DNA of 64,000 bases from Rhodoferax lacus (lineage in GTDB: Bacteria > Pseudomonadota > Gammaproteobacteria > Burkholderiales > Burkholderiaceae_C), in the NCBI RefSeq assembly GCF_003415675.1, contig NZ_QFZK01000003.1, positions 1 to 64,000 of the forward strand, given 5' to 3'. The notes beneath the pieces were generated by a model that was given only the letters and a program-made list of their open reading frames with translations, was not told the origin of the DNA and ran no database searches. The position numbers were made by a program, and so were the translations under genes. Below, piece after piece: positions 7,962 to 16,504 of this stretch. The stretch's first letter is position 1. Each line of letters starts with the position of its first letter.

Positions 7962-8611
7962 TGTCCGGCGCCACCCGCATCATCGCCGTGCGCCATGGCG
8001 AGACCGACTGGAACGTGGCTACCCGCATCCAGGGCCAGATCGACATCGGCCTGAATGACAAGGGCCGCTGGCAGGCCGAGCGCGTGGCCGAGGCTCTGGC
8101 CGATGAGGCATTGGATGCCATCTACTCCAGCGACCTGTCGCGCGCCCATGCCACCGCGCAGGCCATTGCGGCGGCCCAGCCCGCGCTGCATGCCCCGGTG
8201 CAAACCCACACGGGATTGCGCGAGCGCGGCTTTGGCAAGTTCGAGGGCCACACCTATGCCGCGATTGAAGCGCAGTGGCCCGATGAGTCCCGGCTTTGGA
8301 AAATCCGCGATCCGCACTTTGCCCCCCTGGGCGGCGAGAGTCCGGTGCAGGTGATGGCCCGTGTAGGCCACACGGTGAACGACATTGCCGCGCGCCACCC
8401 GGGAGAGCAGATCGTGCTGGTGGCGCATGGCGGCGTGCTCGACATGCTGTACCGCCTGGCCACGCAGCAAAGTGTGAGTGCTGCGCGCACCTGGGAACTG
8501 GGCAACACCGCCATCAACCGCCTGCTGTGGACACCCGAGGCGCTGACGCTGGTGGGCTGGGCCGATACCCGGCATCTGGATGGCGAGGAGCGCGACGAGT
8601 TCGGGGCCTGA
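7961..8611 (+). CDS. Histidine phosphatase family protein (GpmB/CobC-like)
   Basis: A 216-residue phosphoglycerate-mutase-superfamily phosphatase. The phosphohistidine motif VRHGETDWN sits near residue 10, the SSDLSRAHATA segment follows, and the second catalytic His is in VAHGGVLDML. It starts with GTG at 7961. The family acts on small phosphorylated metabolites (3-phosphoglycerate, alpha-ribazole phosphate, others); the substrate here is unknown. The position at the end of the pterin/ttcA run does not define it. Confidence 0.85.
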   Translation: MSGATRIIAVRHGETDWNVATRIQGQIDIGLNDKGRWQAERVAEALADEALDAIYSSDLSRAHATAQAIAAAQPALHAPVQTHTGLRERGFGKFEGHTYAAIEAQWPDESRLWKIRDPHFAPLGGESPVQVMARVGHTVNDIAARHPGEQIVLVAHGGVLDMLYRLATQQSVSAARTWELGNTAINRLLWTPEALTLVGWADTRHLDGEERDEFGA

Positions 8612-8665
8612 GGGCGTATTGGGCATACAAAGTCCTTCGCAAGCCCCGCGCCTGCAGGGGGGTGC

Positions 8666-8735
8666 GCAGGAGGGGCAAGGGCGAGCTCCTCATGGTGGAG
8701 TACCACAAATCGTCGCCCGCCCTTGCCCCTCCTGC
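8666..8735 (-). repeat. Hairpin repeat A (18-bp perfect stem, conserved loop)
   Basis: Perfect 18-base inverted repeat, arms 8666-8683 and 8718-8735, around a 34-base centre. On the minus strand the centre contains CGATTTGTG, a short spacer, then CACCATGAGG. The same two blocks occur in the centre of repeat B in the opposite orientation. The arms differ from those of repeat B apart from a shared G-rich run (GGAGGGG). It lies in the 507-base gene-free stretch between the histidine phosphatase and the efflux operon. Confidence 0.85.
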
Positions 8736-8831
8736 TCATAGGAGCGTTGCTGCTCTGAAAAGGTAAGAACCAGACCGGCTAGTGCGCACCATTCGGCGCA
8801 CGTGCAGAAAACGTTGCGCACTCCAGGGGTC

Positions 8832-8905
8832 GCGCGGGGAGGGGATACGCCGGGCGCCGATTTGTGCTCGCACCATGAGGTGCCCGGCGTATCCCCTCCC
8901 CGCGC
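8832..8905 (+). repeat. Hairpin repeat B (24-bp perfect stem, conserved loop)
   Basis: Perfect 24-base inverted repeat, arms 8832-8855 and 8882-8905, around a 26-base centre holding CGATTTGTG, four bases, then CACCATGAGG. The centre can form its own small stem (GCACC 8870-8874 with GGTGC 8879-8883). It is oriented opposite to repeat A, 96 bases away; a smaller inverted pair (AGTGCGCA 8781-8788, TGCGCACT 8815-8822) lies between them. Confidence 0.85.
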
Positions 8906-9077
8906 AGCGCGCAAAAACAAAACATCCAGCGAACCACAAGACCTCACGCCAAACAGGCCTTGCCCAATGTGTTCACAAAAATGGTAGTTTGTGTTTACTC
9001 AGGGTTTACCCCTTATCGATATACTGAAATCACCTTGATGCGCAACACCTGTTGCAACTTCTCGCAATTTTCCAAGC

Positions 9078-9095
9078 CGGGGCCACGTGGCCCCG
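9078..9095. promoter_or_regulatory. 18-bp perfect palindrome in efflux-operon leader
   Basis: CGGGGCCACGTGGCCCCG is self-complementary over all 18 bases and ends 23 bases before the adaptor start codon. It could be a regulator operator (TetR-type repressors often control such pumps) or a hairpin in the mRNA leader. No regulator gene adjoins the operon. Confidence 0.5.
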
Positions 9096-9118
9096 ATTTC
9101 ATTCCCTGGGGGTTCAAT

Positions 9119-10408
9119 ATGCATGCATTGAAAAATGCCACGGTTTCCTTTTTGCGTCGCGCAGACGCCCATCTGCTGATGCTGGGCGCAGCCGGTTTGC
9201 TCGCCGCTTGTGGCCAGTCGGCCGCACCGCCTGCCGCTGCGGGCAACCAGGCTCCGCCGCCGGCCCAGGTGGGTGTGGTCACCGTCTCGCGCGCCACCGT
9301 GGGTTTGCAGACCGAGCTGCCAGGACGCACCGAGGCCTCGCGTGTGGCGCAGGTGCGGGCCCGCGTTGCCGGTATTCTTGAAAAGCAGCTGTTCCGTGAA
9401 GGCTCCGAAGTGCGGGCCAACCAGACCCTGTTCCAGATTGATGCCTCTCCCTACAAGGCCACGCTGGCGGGCGCCCAAGCCGCCCTGGCCCGTGCCGAGG
9501 CCAACCTGACCCAGGCCCAGGCCCAGGCCGAGCGTTACAAGCCGCTGGCCGAGGCCAATGCCATCAGCAAGCAAGAAATGGTGGCCGCCGTGGCCGCCCA
9601 AAAATTGGCCGAGGCCGATGTGGCCGCAGCGAAGGCTTCCATCCAGAGCGCCCAGATCAATGTGGGTTACGCCACCGTCACCACGCCCATCTCCGGTCGC
9701 ATTGGCCGTGCGCTGGTAACCGAGGGCGCACTGGTAGGGCAGGGAGACGCCACACCGCTGGCGCTGGTGCAGCAAATCAACCCCATGTATGTGAACTTCA
9801 CCCAGCCAGTGGCCGATGTGCTGCGCTTGCGTGCAGCCATTGCCAGCGGAGCACTCAAGTCCGCCGGGGGGGCCGATGCAGCCCAGGTGCGCATCGTGCT
9901 CGATGACGGCAGCGTGTACCCGTTGGCGGGCAAGCTGCTGTTTTCCGACCTGAGTGTGGATCCGACCTCGGGCCAGATTACCCTGCGTGCCGAGGTGCCC
10001 AACCCCAAGGGCGTGTTGTTGCCGGGCATGTATGTGCGCGCGCAGTTGCAGCAGGCCGCCGTTGCTGGCGCCATCCTCTTGCCGCAGCAGGCGGTGCAGC
10101 GTACCTCCCAAGGTGACAGCGTGAAAGTGGTGGGTGCCGACGGCATGGTGGAGACACGTACGGTCAAGGTCGGTTCGGGCAAGAACAACCAGTGGGTGGT
10201 TCTGAGCGGACTCAACGACGGCGAGCAGGTGGTGGTGGATGGCTTCCAGAAGATGCAGGGCAAGGCCCCGGTCAAGGGCGTGCCATGGACCCCGCCGGGT
10301 GCAGCGCCTGCCGGTGGCACGGCCAGCGCCCCTGCGGCGGTTGGTAGTGCCCCTGCGGCAGCAACCAGTGCCCCTGCGGTAGCGGCTTCCGCTGCGGCCA
10401 AACCGTAA
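9119..10408 (+). CDS. RND efflux periplasmic adaptor (MFP), AcrA/MexA type
   Basis: A 429-residue membrane-fusion lipoprotein linking an RND pump to its outer-membrane channel. The signal peptide ends in the lipobox LLAACG (Cys at about 36). The biotinyl-lipoyl motif (VRARVAGILEKQLFREGSEV), the long alpha-hairpin (about 105-165), the second lipoyl half (ATVTTPISGRIGRALVTEGALVG starts it) and the beta-barrel follow. The C-terminus is an Ala/Pro-rich tail with repeats of APAA. The ATG at 9119 follows GGGGG; the longer open frame from 8960 crosses the leader and is not used. Confidence 0.92.
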   Translation: MHALKNATVSFLRRADAHLLMLGAAGLLAACGQSAAPPAAAGNQAPPPAQVGVVTVSRATVGLQTELPGRTEASRVAQVRARVAGILEKQLFREGSEVRANQTLFQIDASPYKATLAGAQAALARAEANLTQAQAQAERYKPLAEANAISKQEMVAAVAAQKLAEADVAAAKASIQSAQINVGYATVTTPISGRIGRALVTEGALVGQGDATPLALVQQINPMYVNFTQPVADVLRLRAAIASGALKSAGGADAAQVRIVLDDGSVYPLAGKLLFSDLSVDPTSGQITLRAEVPNPKGVLLPGMYVRAQLQQAAVAGAILLPQQAVQRTSQGDSVKVVGADGMVETRTVKVGSGKNNQWVVLSGLNDGEQVVVDGFQKMQGKAPVKGVPWTPPGAAPAGGTASAPAAVGSAPAAATSAPAVAASAAAKP

Positions 10409-10420
10409 GAGGCCCGCACC

Positions 10421-13400
10421 ATGGCGCGTTTCTTTATTGACCGGCCCATCTTTGCATGGGTCATTGCCCTCTTTATCGTGGTGGCCGGTGCCGTGTCCAT
10501 CCGGCAGTTGCCCGTGGCCCAGTACCCCTCGGTGGCGCCACCCTCCATCGTGGTGTCTGCTGCCTACCCCGGTGCGACTGCCACCACGCTGGAAAACAGC
10601 GTGCTCTCGGTCATCGAGCGCGAGATGAATGGTTCGCCCGGCCTGCTCTACATGGAGTCGGTGGCCCAGGCCGATGGCAGTGGCTCCATCAAGCTCAGCT
10701 TTGACCCCAGCACCAACCCCGACCTGGCGCAGGTGGATGTGCAAAACCGCCTCAGCCGCGCCGCGCCGCGCCTGCCCTCGGTGGTGACGCAAAACGGCGT
10801 GCGCGTGGACAAGGCGCGCTCCAACTTTCTGCTGTTTGCCATCCTGTCGTCGGACAACCCGGACTTTGACCCGGTGGCGCTGGGCGACTATGCCTCGCGC
10901 AACATCCTGCCCGAAATCCAGCGCGTGCCCGGCGTTGGCCAGGCCCAGCTGTTTGGCACCGAGCGCGCCATGCGCATCTGGATAGACCCGGCCAAGCTGG
11001 TGGGCTACAAGCTCTCCAGCGGTGACGTCACGGCAGCCATCGCCGCGCAAAACGCCCAGGTCACCTCCGGCACCATTGGCGATTTGCCCAATCTGCCCGG
11101 CCAGTCGATTTTTGCTGCGGTGGTGGTCAAGGGCCAGCTGACCTCGGCCGAGCAGTTTGGCAACATCATCCTGCGCGCCAATGCCGATGGCTCCAGCGTG
11201 CGCCTGCGCGATGTGGCGCGCATTGAGCTCGGCGCCCAGTCCTACGGCACCCAGGCGCGCCTGAACGGCCAACCCTCCAGCGGCATCGGCGTGCAGCTGT
11301 CGCCCAGCGGCAATGCGCTGGCCACGGCCAAGGCCATCCGCGTGCGCCTGGATGAACTCTCCAAATTCTTCCCGCCCGGCGTGAAGGCCACCATTCCCTA
11401 CGACAGCTCCAAGTTTGTGGAAATTTCCATCCGCCAGGTGGTGGAGACGCTGCTGGAGGCGGTGCTGCTGGTGTTCCTGGTGATGTACCTGTTCATGCAG
11501 AACATCCGCTACACCATCATCCCCACGCTGGTGGTGCCCATCACCCTGCTGGGTACCTTTGGCGTGCTGCTGGGCCTGGGCTACTCCATCAATGTGCTCA
11601 CCATGTTCGGCATGGTGCTGGTGATCGGCATTGTGGTGGACGACGCCATCGTGGTGGTGGAAAACGTGGAGCGCATCATGAGCACCGAGGGCCTGCACCC
11701 GCTCATGGCCACCCGCAAGGCCATGGGCCAGATCTCGGGCGCCATCATCGGCGTGACCGTGGTGCTGGTGTCGGTGTTTGTGCCGCTGCTGTTCTTCAGC
11801 GGCTCGGTGGGCAATATCTACCGCCAGTTTGCGGTGGTGATGCTCAGCGCGATTGTGATCTCGGCCTTCATGGCCCTGTCGTTCACACCGGCCCTGTGCG
11901 CCTCCATCCTGAAACCGGTGCAAGCAGGTCACCACCATGCCAAGAGCGGCTTCTTTGGCTGGTTCAACCGCGGCTTCAACAGCGTCACGCACGGCTACGA
12001 GGGCTGGGTTGCGCGTATCCTCAAGCGCACCGGCCGCTTCCTGGTGATCTATGCCGTCCTCATCGCCTGTGTGGGCCTGCTGTTCAGCCGCCTGCCCAGT
12101 TCCTTCCTGCCCAATGAAGACCAGGGCACCATTCTGGTCAACGTGCAGCTGCCCCCGGGTGCCACCGTCAACCGCACCAGCGGCGTGATGACACAGGTGG
12201 AGCAGTTCATGCTCAAGCAGCCCGAAGTCGCCGACATGGTCAGCGTGCTGGGCTTCAGCTTTGCCGGCAGCGGCCAGAACGCGGCCCTGGGCTTTATCAC
12301 CCTGAAGGACTGGAAGGAACGCGCCGGTGCCGCAAGCTCCGCGCAGTCCCTGGCCGGGCGCGCCTTTGGTGGCCTGATGGGCATCCGCGATGCCTTCATC
12401 TTCCCGCTCTCGCCGCCTCCCATTCCGGAGCTGGGCAGCTCCAGCGGCTTTGCCTTTCGCCTGCAGGACCGCGGCGGCATGGGCCACGAGGCCCTGCTGG
12501 CAGCGCGCAACCAGTTGCTGGGCATGGCCGCACAAAGCAAGCTGCTCAAGGGCGTGCGCCCGGACGGTCTGGAAGACGCCTCGCAGTTGCAGCTCAACAT
12601 CGACCGCAACAAGGCCAGTGCCCTGGGCGTGAACTTCACCGCCATCAACAGTGCTATCTCCACCGCGCTGGGCTCCAGCTATGTGAACGACTTCCCCAAT
12701 GCCGGGCGCCTGCAGCGTGTGGTGGTGCAGGCCGATGCGTCCACCCGCATGCAGGCCGATGACCTGCTGCGCCTCAACGTGCTCAACAGCACGGGCCAGG
12801 TGGTGCCGTTCTCGGCCTTTGCACATACCGAGTGGATCACCGGCCCTATGCAGACCATCCGCTACAACGGCTTCCCCACCATGCGCCTCTCCGGTGAACC
12901 CGCAGCGGGCCAGAGTACCGGTGTGGCGATTGCCGAAATGGAACGCCTGGCCGCGCAGTTGCCCGCAGGCTTTGCCTACGAGTGGACCGGCCAGACCTAC
13001 GAAGAAAAGCTCTCGGGCTCTACTGCCGCCATCCTGTTTGCCTTCTCGCTGTTGGCGGTGTTCCTGTGCCTGGCAGCCCTCTATGAGAGCTGGTCGATTC
13101 CCTTTGCCGTGATTCTGGTGGTGCCCCTGGGCATGCTGGGCGTGGTGCTGGCCGCGCACCTGCGCGGGCTGGAGAACGACATCTACTTCAAGGTGGGCCT
13201 GATCACCATCATTGGCCTCTCCGCCAAAAACGCGGTGCTGATCATCGAGTTTGCCAAGGACCTGGTGGCGCAGGGCATGGACCTGGTGGAGGCGGTGCTC
13301 AAGGCCGTGCACCTGCGTTTCCGCCCCATCCTGATGACTTCATTGGCCTTCATCCTGGGCGTGGTGCCTTTGGTGCTGGCCAGTGGTGCGGGCTCGGCCA

Positions 13401-13591
13401 GCCAGCGCGCCATTGGTACCGGTGTGATGGGCGGCATGATCACCGCCACTGCCCTGTCGGTGTTCTTTACGCCGGTGTTTTTTGTGGTGGTGCGCCGCAT
13501 CTTCAAGGGCAGCGAGCGCCAGCGCCGCATGTACGCCCACGAGAAGCAAGAGGGTGAACTCGCCGCCCCCGTGGCTGTGGAACCGGATTGA
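10421..13591 (+). CDS. RND efflux transporter, HAE1 family (AcrB/MexB type)
   Basis: A 1056-residue inner-membrane proton-drug antiporter of the usual size, with 12 membrane segments and two large periplasmic loops. It begins MARFFIDRPIFAWVIALF as in AcrB. The TM4 proton-relay aspartates are seen in GIVVDDAIVVVENVERIM and the TM10 lysine in GLSAKNAVLIIEFAKDL. It starts 12 bases after the adaptor stop. Substrates are probably hydrophobic antibiotics, dyes or solvents; this cannot be read from the sequence. Confidence 0.95.
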   Translation: MARFFIDRPIFAWVIALFIVVAGAVSIRQLPVAQYPSVAPPSIVVSAAYPGATATTLENSVLSVIEREMNGSPGLLYMESVAQADGSGSIKLSFDPSTNPDLAQVDVQNRLSRAAPRLPSVVTQNGVRVDKARSNFLLFAILSSDNPDFDPVALGDYASRNILPEIQRVPGVGQAQLFGTERAMRIWIDPAKLVGYKLSSGDVTAAIAAQNAQVTSGTIGDLPNLPGQSIFAAVVVKGQLTSAEQFGNIILRANADGSSVRLRDVARIELGAQSYGTQARLNGQPSSGIGVQLSPSGNALATAKAIRVRLDELSKFFPPGVKATIPYDSSKFVEISIRQVVETLLEAVLLVFLVMYLFMQNIRYTIIPTLVVPITLLGTFGVLLGLGYSINVLTMFGMVLVIGIVVDDAIVVVENVERIMSTEGLHPLMATRKAMGQISGAIIGVTVVLVSVFVPLLFFSGSVGNIYRQFAVVMLSAIVISAFMALSFTPALCASILKPVQAGHHHAKSGFFGWFNRGFNSVTHGYEGWVARILKRTGRFLVIYAVLIACVGLLFSRLPSSFLPNEDQGTILVNVQLPPGATVNRTSGVMTQVEQFMLKQPEVADMVSVLGFSFAGSGQNAALGFITLKDWKERAGAASSAQSLAGRAFGGLMGIRDAFIFPLSPPPIPELGSSSGFAFRLQDRGGMGHEALLAARNQLLGMAAQSKLLKGVRPDGLEDASQLQLNIDRNKASALGVNFTAINSAISTALGSSYVNDFPNAGRLQRVVVQADASTRMQADDLLRLNVLNSTGQVVPFSAFAHTEWITGPMQTIRYNGFPTMRLSGEPAAGQSTGVAIAEMERLAAQLPAGFAYEWTGQTYEEKLSGSTAAILFAFSLLAVFLCLAALYESWSIPFAVILVVPLGMLGVVLAAHLRGLENDIYFKVGLITIIGLSAKNAVLIIEFAKDLVAQGMDLVEAVLKAVHLRFRPILMTSLAFILGVVPLVLASGAGSASQRAIGTGVMGGMITATALSVFFTPVFFVVVRRIFKGSERQRRMYAHEKQEGELAAPVAVEPD

Positions 13592-13596
13592 CCGCT

Positions 13597-15000
13597 ATGA
13601 ACCTCATGAACACTCTCCAACACATGGGCCTGACGGCACTGGCGGCATCCCTCGTGGCCTGCGGCTCCATGGCACCAAACTACGAGCGGCCTGCAGCCCC
13701 CGTGCCCGCACAATTCCCCGCCGCCCCCGTGGGTGCAGCCCCGGCAGGAACGGCTGCGGCCGACCTGCCCTGGCAAACCTTTTTTGCCGACGCACGCCTG
13801 CAAAAGCTGATTCAGATCGCGCTCGACAACAACCGCGATCTGCGCGTGGCCCTGCTCAACGTGGAACAGGCCCGCAGCCTGGTCGATGCCAGCAAAGCCA
13901 ACCGCTGGCCCACGGTGAACGCCGGCCTGGGCCTGACACGCCAGACCGTGGGGGGTGGTGCCACTACCAGCAGCTATTCGGCCGGCCTGTTGGTAACGTC
14001 CTTTGAGGTCGATTTGTTTGACCGCTTGCGCAGCCAGTCCGACGCAGCCTTTTCGCAGTACCTGGCCAGCACCGAAGCCGGCCGGGCCGCGCAGATCAGC
14101 CTCATTGGCTCGGTGGCCAATACCTGGTTTGCCCTGCAAGCCGACACGGCCCTGGCCACACTGGCACAGCAAACCGTGAAGACGCGGGAAGAGTCGCAGG
14201 GCCTGTTCAAGCTGCGCTTTGACCAGGGTGCCAGTTCGCAACTGGACCTGAGCCAGGCCCAGTCCCTGTTGGAGGCCGCCCGGGTGAGCCTGGCGCAAAG
14301 CACGCGCCAGCGGCTGCTGGATGAAAACGCCTTGAACCTGCTGCTGGGCCAGACGGCGCCTGCTGATCTGATCGCAGCGGTGCCGCCGCCTGCGGCTCTG
14401 GCCGACCTGCCGGTGGGCTTGCCCTCAGAGGTGTTGTTGCGCAGGCCCGACGTGGTGCAGGCTGAGCAGCAACTGCTGGCCGCCAACGCCAACATCGGTG
14501 CCGCACGCGCCGCGTTCTTCCCGAAGATACTGCTCACCGCCAGCGCTGGCAGTGTCAGCAACGCATTGGCCGACCTGTTCAAGGACGGCACCTTTGGCTG
14601 GAGTCTGGCGCCGCAGTTGCTGCTGCCAATTTTTGATGCAGGACGCAACCAGGCCAATCTGGCCTCGGCCAAGGTGGCGCGCGAGGTGGCTGTGACCAAC
14701 TATGAGAAGGCCATACAGTCGGCCTTCCGGGAAGTGGCTGACGCCTTGGCAGGCCGCGCCACCCTGGGCCAGCAACTCGCTGCCCTGCAGGCGCAAACGC
14801 GGGCTGAAGCAGAGCGCACCCAGTTGACCGGGCTGCGCTTCAAGAACGGCGCCAGCAGCTATCTGGAGGTGCTGGATGCCCAGCGTTCGCTGTTTGCCCT
14901 GCAGCAGGCCGAACTGCAGTTGACTAGCCAGGTCCAACAAAACCTGGCAACTCTCTACCGCGTATTGGGTGGTGGCTGGAAAGCAGCCGGGGAAAAATAG
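13597..15000 (+). CDS. RND outer-membrane channel lipoprotein, NodT/OprM type
   Basis: A 467-residue outer-membrane factor (TolC superfamily) completing the pump. Signal peptide with lipobox SLVACG, then two related OEP repeats; VDLFDRLRSQSDAAFSQYLAS and LPSEVLLRRPDVVQAEQQLLAANANIGAARAAFFP-type segments are typical (the latter around 290-320). The open frame reaches a TTG at 13588 that overlaps the acrB-type stop; ATG 13597 is the better start. No terminator was evident after it. Confidence 0.92.
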   Translation: MNLMNTLQHMGLTALAASLVACGSMAPNYERPAAPVPAQFPAAPVGAAPAGTAAADLPWQTFFADARLQKLIQIALDNNRDLRVALLNVEQARSLVDASKANRWPTVNAGLGLTRQTVGGGATTSSYSAGLLVTSFEVDLFDRLRSQSDAAFSQYLASTEAGRAAQISLIGSVANTWFALQADTALATLAQQTVKTREESQGLFKLRFDQGASSQLDLSQAQSLLEAARVSLAQSTRQRLLDENALNLLLGQTAPADLIAAVPPPAALADLPVGLPSEVLLRRPDVVQAEQQLLAANANIGAARAAFFPKILLTASAGSVSNALADLFKDGTFGWSLAPQLLLPIFDAGRNQANLASAKVAREVAVTNYEKAIQSAFREVADALAGRATLGQQLAALQAQTRAEAERTQLTGLRFKNGASSYLEVLDAQRSLFALQQAELQLTSQVQQNLATLYRVLGGGWKAAGEK

Positions 15001-15049
15001 GCGCTTGCCTGCGGCTGCAAGACCAGCCGCAGGTCTTGGCGGGCCCAGT

Positions 15050-15280
15050 CTATTTCGATCCTGCTTCCAGCATCAGCAGGGCGTGGGGCTCCACGTCCAG
15101 CGCGTTGGCGAGGGTGACAAGAACCACCAGGGAAGGGTTGGCTGCGCCGGACTCGATCCGGCTCAGGTAGGTGCGAAAAATACCGCAGCGCTGTGCCAGT
15201 ACCTCCTGTGACAGGCCTGCGCCTTTACGCAGGGCCCTGATCTTTTCGCCCACAATATTCTTGTAGTTAATTTCGTTCAT
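15050..15280 (-). CDS. Small XRE-family transcriptional regulator
   Basis: A 76-residue protein that is almost entirely one HTH_3 domain: IRALRKGAGLSQEVLAQRCG as helices 1-2, the recognition helix in TYLSRIESGAANPS, and LVTLANALDVEP. Such regulators usually bind as dimers to short palindromes. The start at 15280 (MNEIN) is preferred over the open frame to 15325. It lies convergent to the efflux operon (49 bases) and divergent from acuI; whether it controls either is unknown. Confidence 0.8.
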   Translation of the reverse strand: MNEINYKNIVGEKIRALRKGAGLSQEVLAQRCGIFRTYLSRIESGAANPSLVVLVTLANALDVEPHALLMLEAGSK

Positions 15281-15488
15281 ATTTGATGCGCCGATCTGGC
15301 GACGGTTGCCAAGTTGGGAACACATTTATTCGCACATGATGCAAGGCGAGGCCCACAGCATACACATTGTGGGCAAGGTTGCTCGCTATGCACCATGGCG
15401 CACATAAAAATCACCGTCGAATCGATCGCCCAAGAATGCGCTCATACTCGCCAACAGCGCTTACGTGAAACTGAAGAAGGAAGACAAG

Positions 15489-16466
15489 ATGTTCAAAGGT
15501 ATTTTGCTGACCAAGACTGAGGGCGCCTATGCCGCCACGGTACAAAGCATTGACGACGCCGTGCTGGGCGAGGGCGACGTGACCGTCGGTGTCGAATGGT
15601 CCACGCTGAATTACAAGGACGGACTGGCCATTACCGGCAAGTCGCCCGTGGTGCGGCGCTTTCCGCTGGTGCCCGGCATTGACTTTGCGGGCACCGTCTA
15701 CAGCAGCCAGAACCCGCGCTGGAAGGTGGGCGACAAGGTCATCCTGAACGGCTGGGGCGTGGGCGAGTCGCACAGCGGCGGGCTGGCGCAGACCGCGCGC
15801 GTCAAGGGCGACTGGCTGGTGGCCCTGCCTGCGGCCTTCAGCACCCGCCAGGCCATGGCCATAGGCACCGCAGGCTATACCGCCATGCTGTGTGTGATGG
15901 CGCTGGAAAAGCATGGCGTGAAGCCCGCCGACGGCGAGGTGCTGGTCACCGGCGCCAACGGCGGCGTGGGCAGCGTGGCCGTGTCCCTGCTGTCCAAGCT
16001 GGGCTACACGGTCACCGCCTCCACCGGGCGCCTGCAAGAGACGGCCTATTTGCAGTCGCTGGGTGCCAGCCACGTTATCGACCGCGCCGAACTATCGGCC
16101 CCCGGCAAGCCCATGGCCAAGGAACGCTGGGCCGCGGTGGTGGACAGCGTGGGCAGCCACACCCTGGCCAATGCCTGTGCGACTACCCGGTATGGCGGTG
16201 CGGTGGCCGCCTGCGGCCTGGCACAGGGCATGGATTTCCCCGGTTCGGTGGCGCCCTTCATTCTGCGCGGCATCACGCTCTACGGCATTGACAGCGTGAT
16301 GGCACCGCTTGCCAAACGCGAAGAGGCCTGGGCCCGCTTGGCGCGCGACCTGGACGTGGCCAAGCTCGACGCGATCACCTCGGAGATTGCACTCGAAGAC
16401 GCCATCGCCGTGGCCGCCGACCTGCTGGCCGGCAAGGTGCGCGGCCGCGTGGTGGTGAAGCCATAG
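15489..16466 (+). CDS. acuI: Acrylyl-CoA reductase / YhdH-type zinc-free MDR oxidoreductase
   Basis: A 325-residue medium-chain dehydrogenase/reductase of the AcuI/YhdH group, which reduces acryloyl-CoA to propionyl-CoA with NADPH. Substrate-domain motifs STLNYKDGLAITGKSPVVR and PGIDFAGTV, the NAD(P) fold VTGANGGVGSVAVSLL, and the C-terminal VRGRVVVKP are all present; structural zinc cysteines are absent, as expected. ATG 15489 follows GAAGGAAGA. The symbol reflects the family; YhdH paralogues with other enone substrates look alike. Confidence 0.8.
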   Translation: MFKGILLTKTEGAYAATVQSIDDAVLGEGDVTVGVEWSTLNYKDGLAITGKSPVVRRFPLVPGIDFAGTVYSSQNPRWKVGDKVILNGWGVGESHSGGLAQTARVKGDWLVALPAAFSTRQAMAIGTAGYTAMLCVMALEKHGVKPADGEVLVTGANGGVGSVAVSLLSKLGYTVTASTGRLQETAYLQSLGASHVIDRAELSAPGKPMAKERWAAVVDSVGSHTLANACATTRYGGAVAACGLAQGMDFPGSVAPFILRGITLYGIDSVMAPLAKREEAWARLARDLDVAKLDAITSEIALEDAIAVAADLLAGKVRGRVVVKP

Positions 16467-16504
16467 ACCAGCCCCAGGGCGAATCAGCCTACGCCTGGCT
16501 GCGT

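Noticed and set aside
8999..13312. Open frame of 1437 codons on the minus strand opposite the RND efflux genes
   Set aside because: It is antisense to two clear pump genes; the His/Gln/Gly-rich translation is typical of high-GC third-position bias and has no domain.
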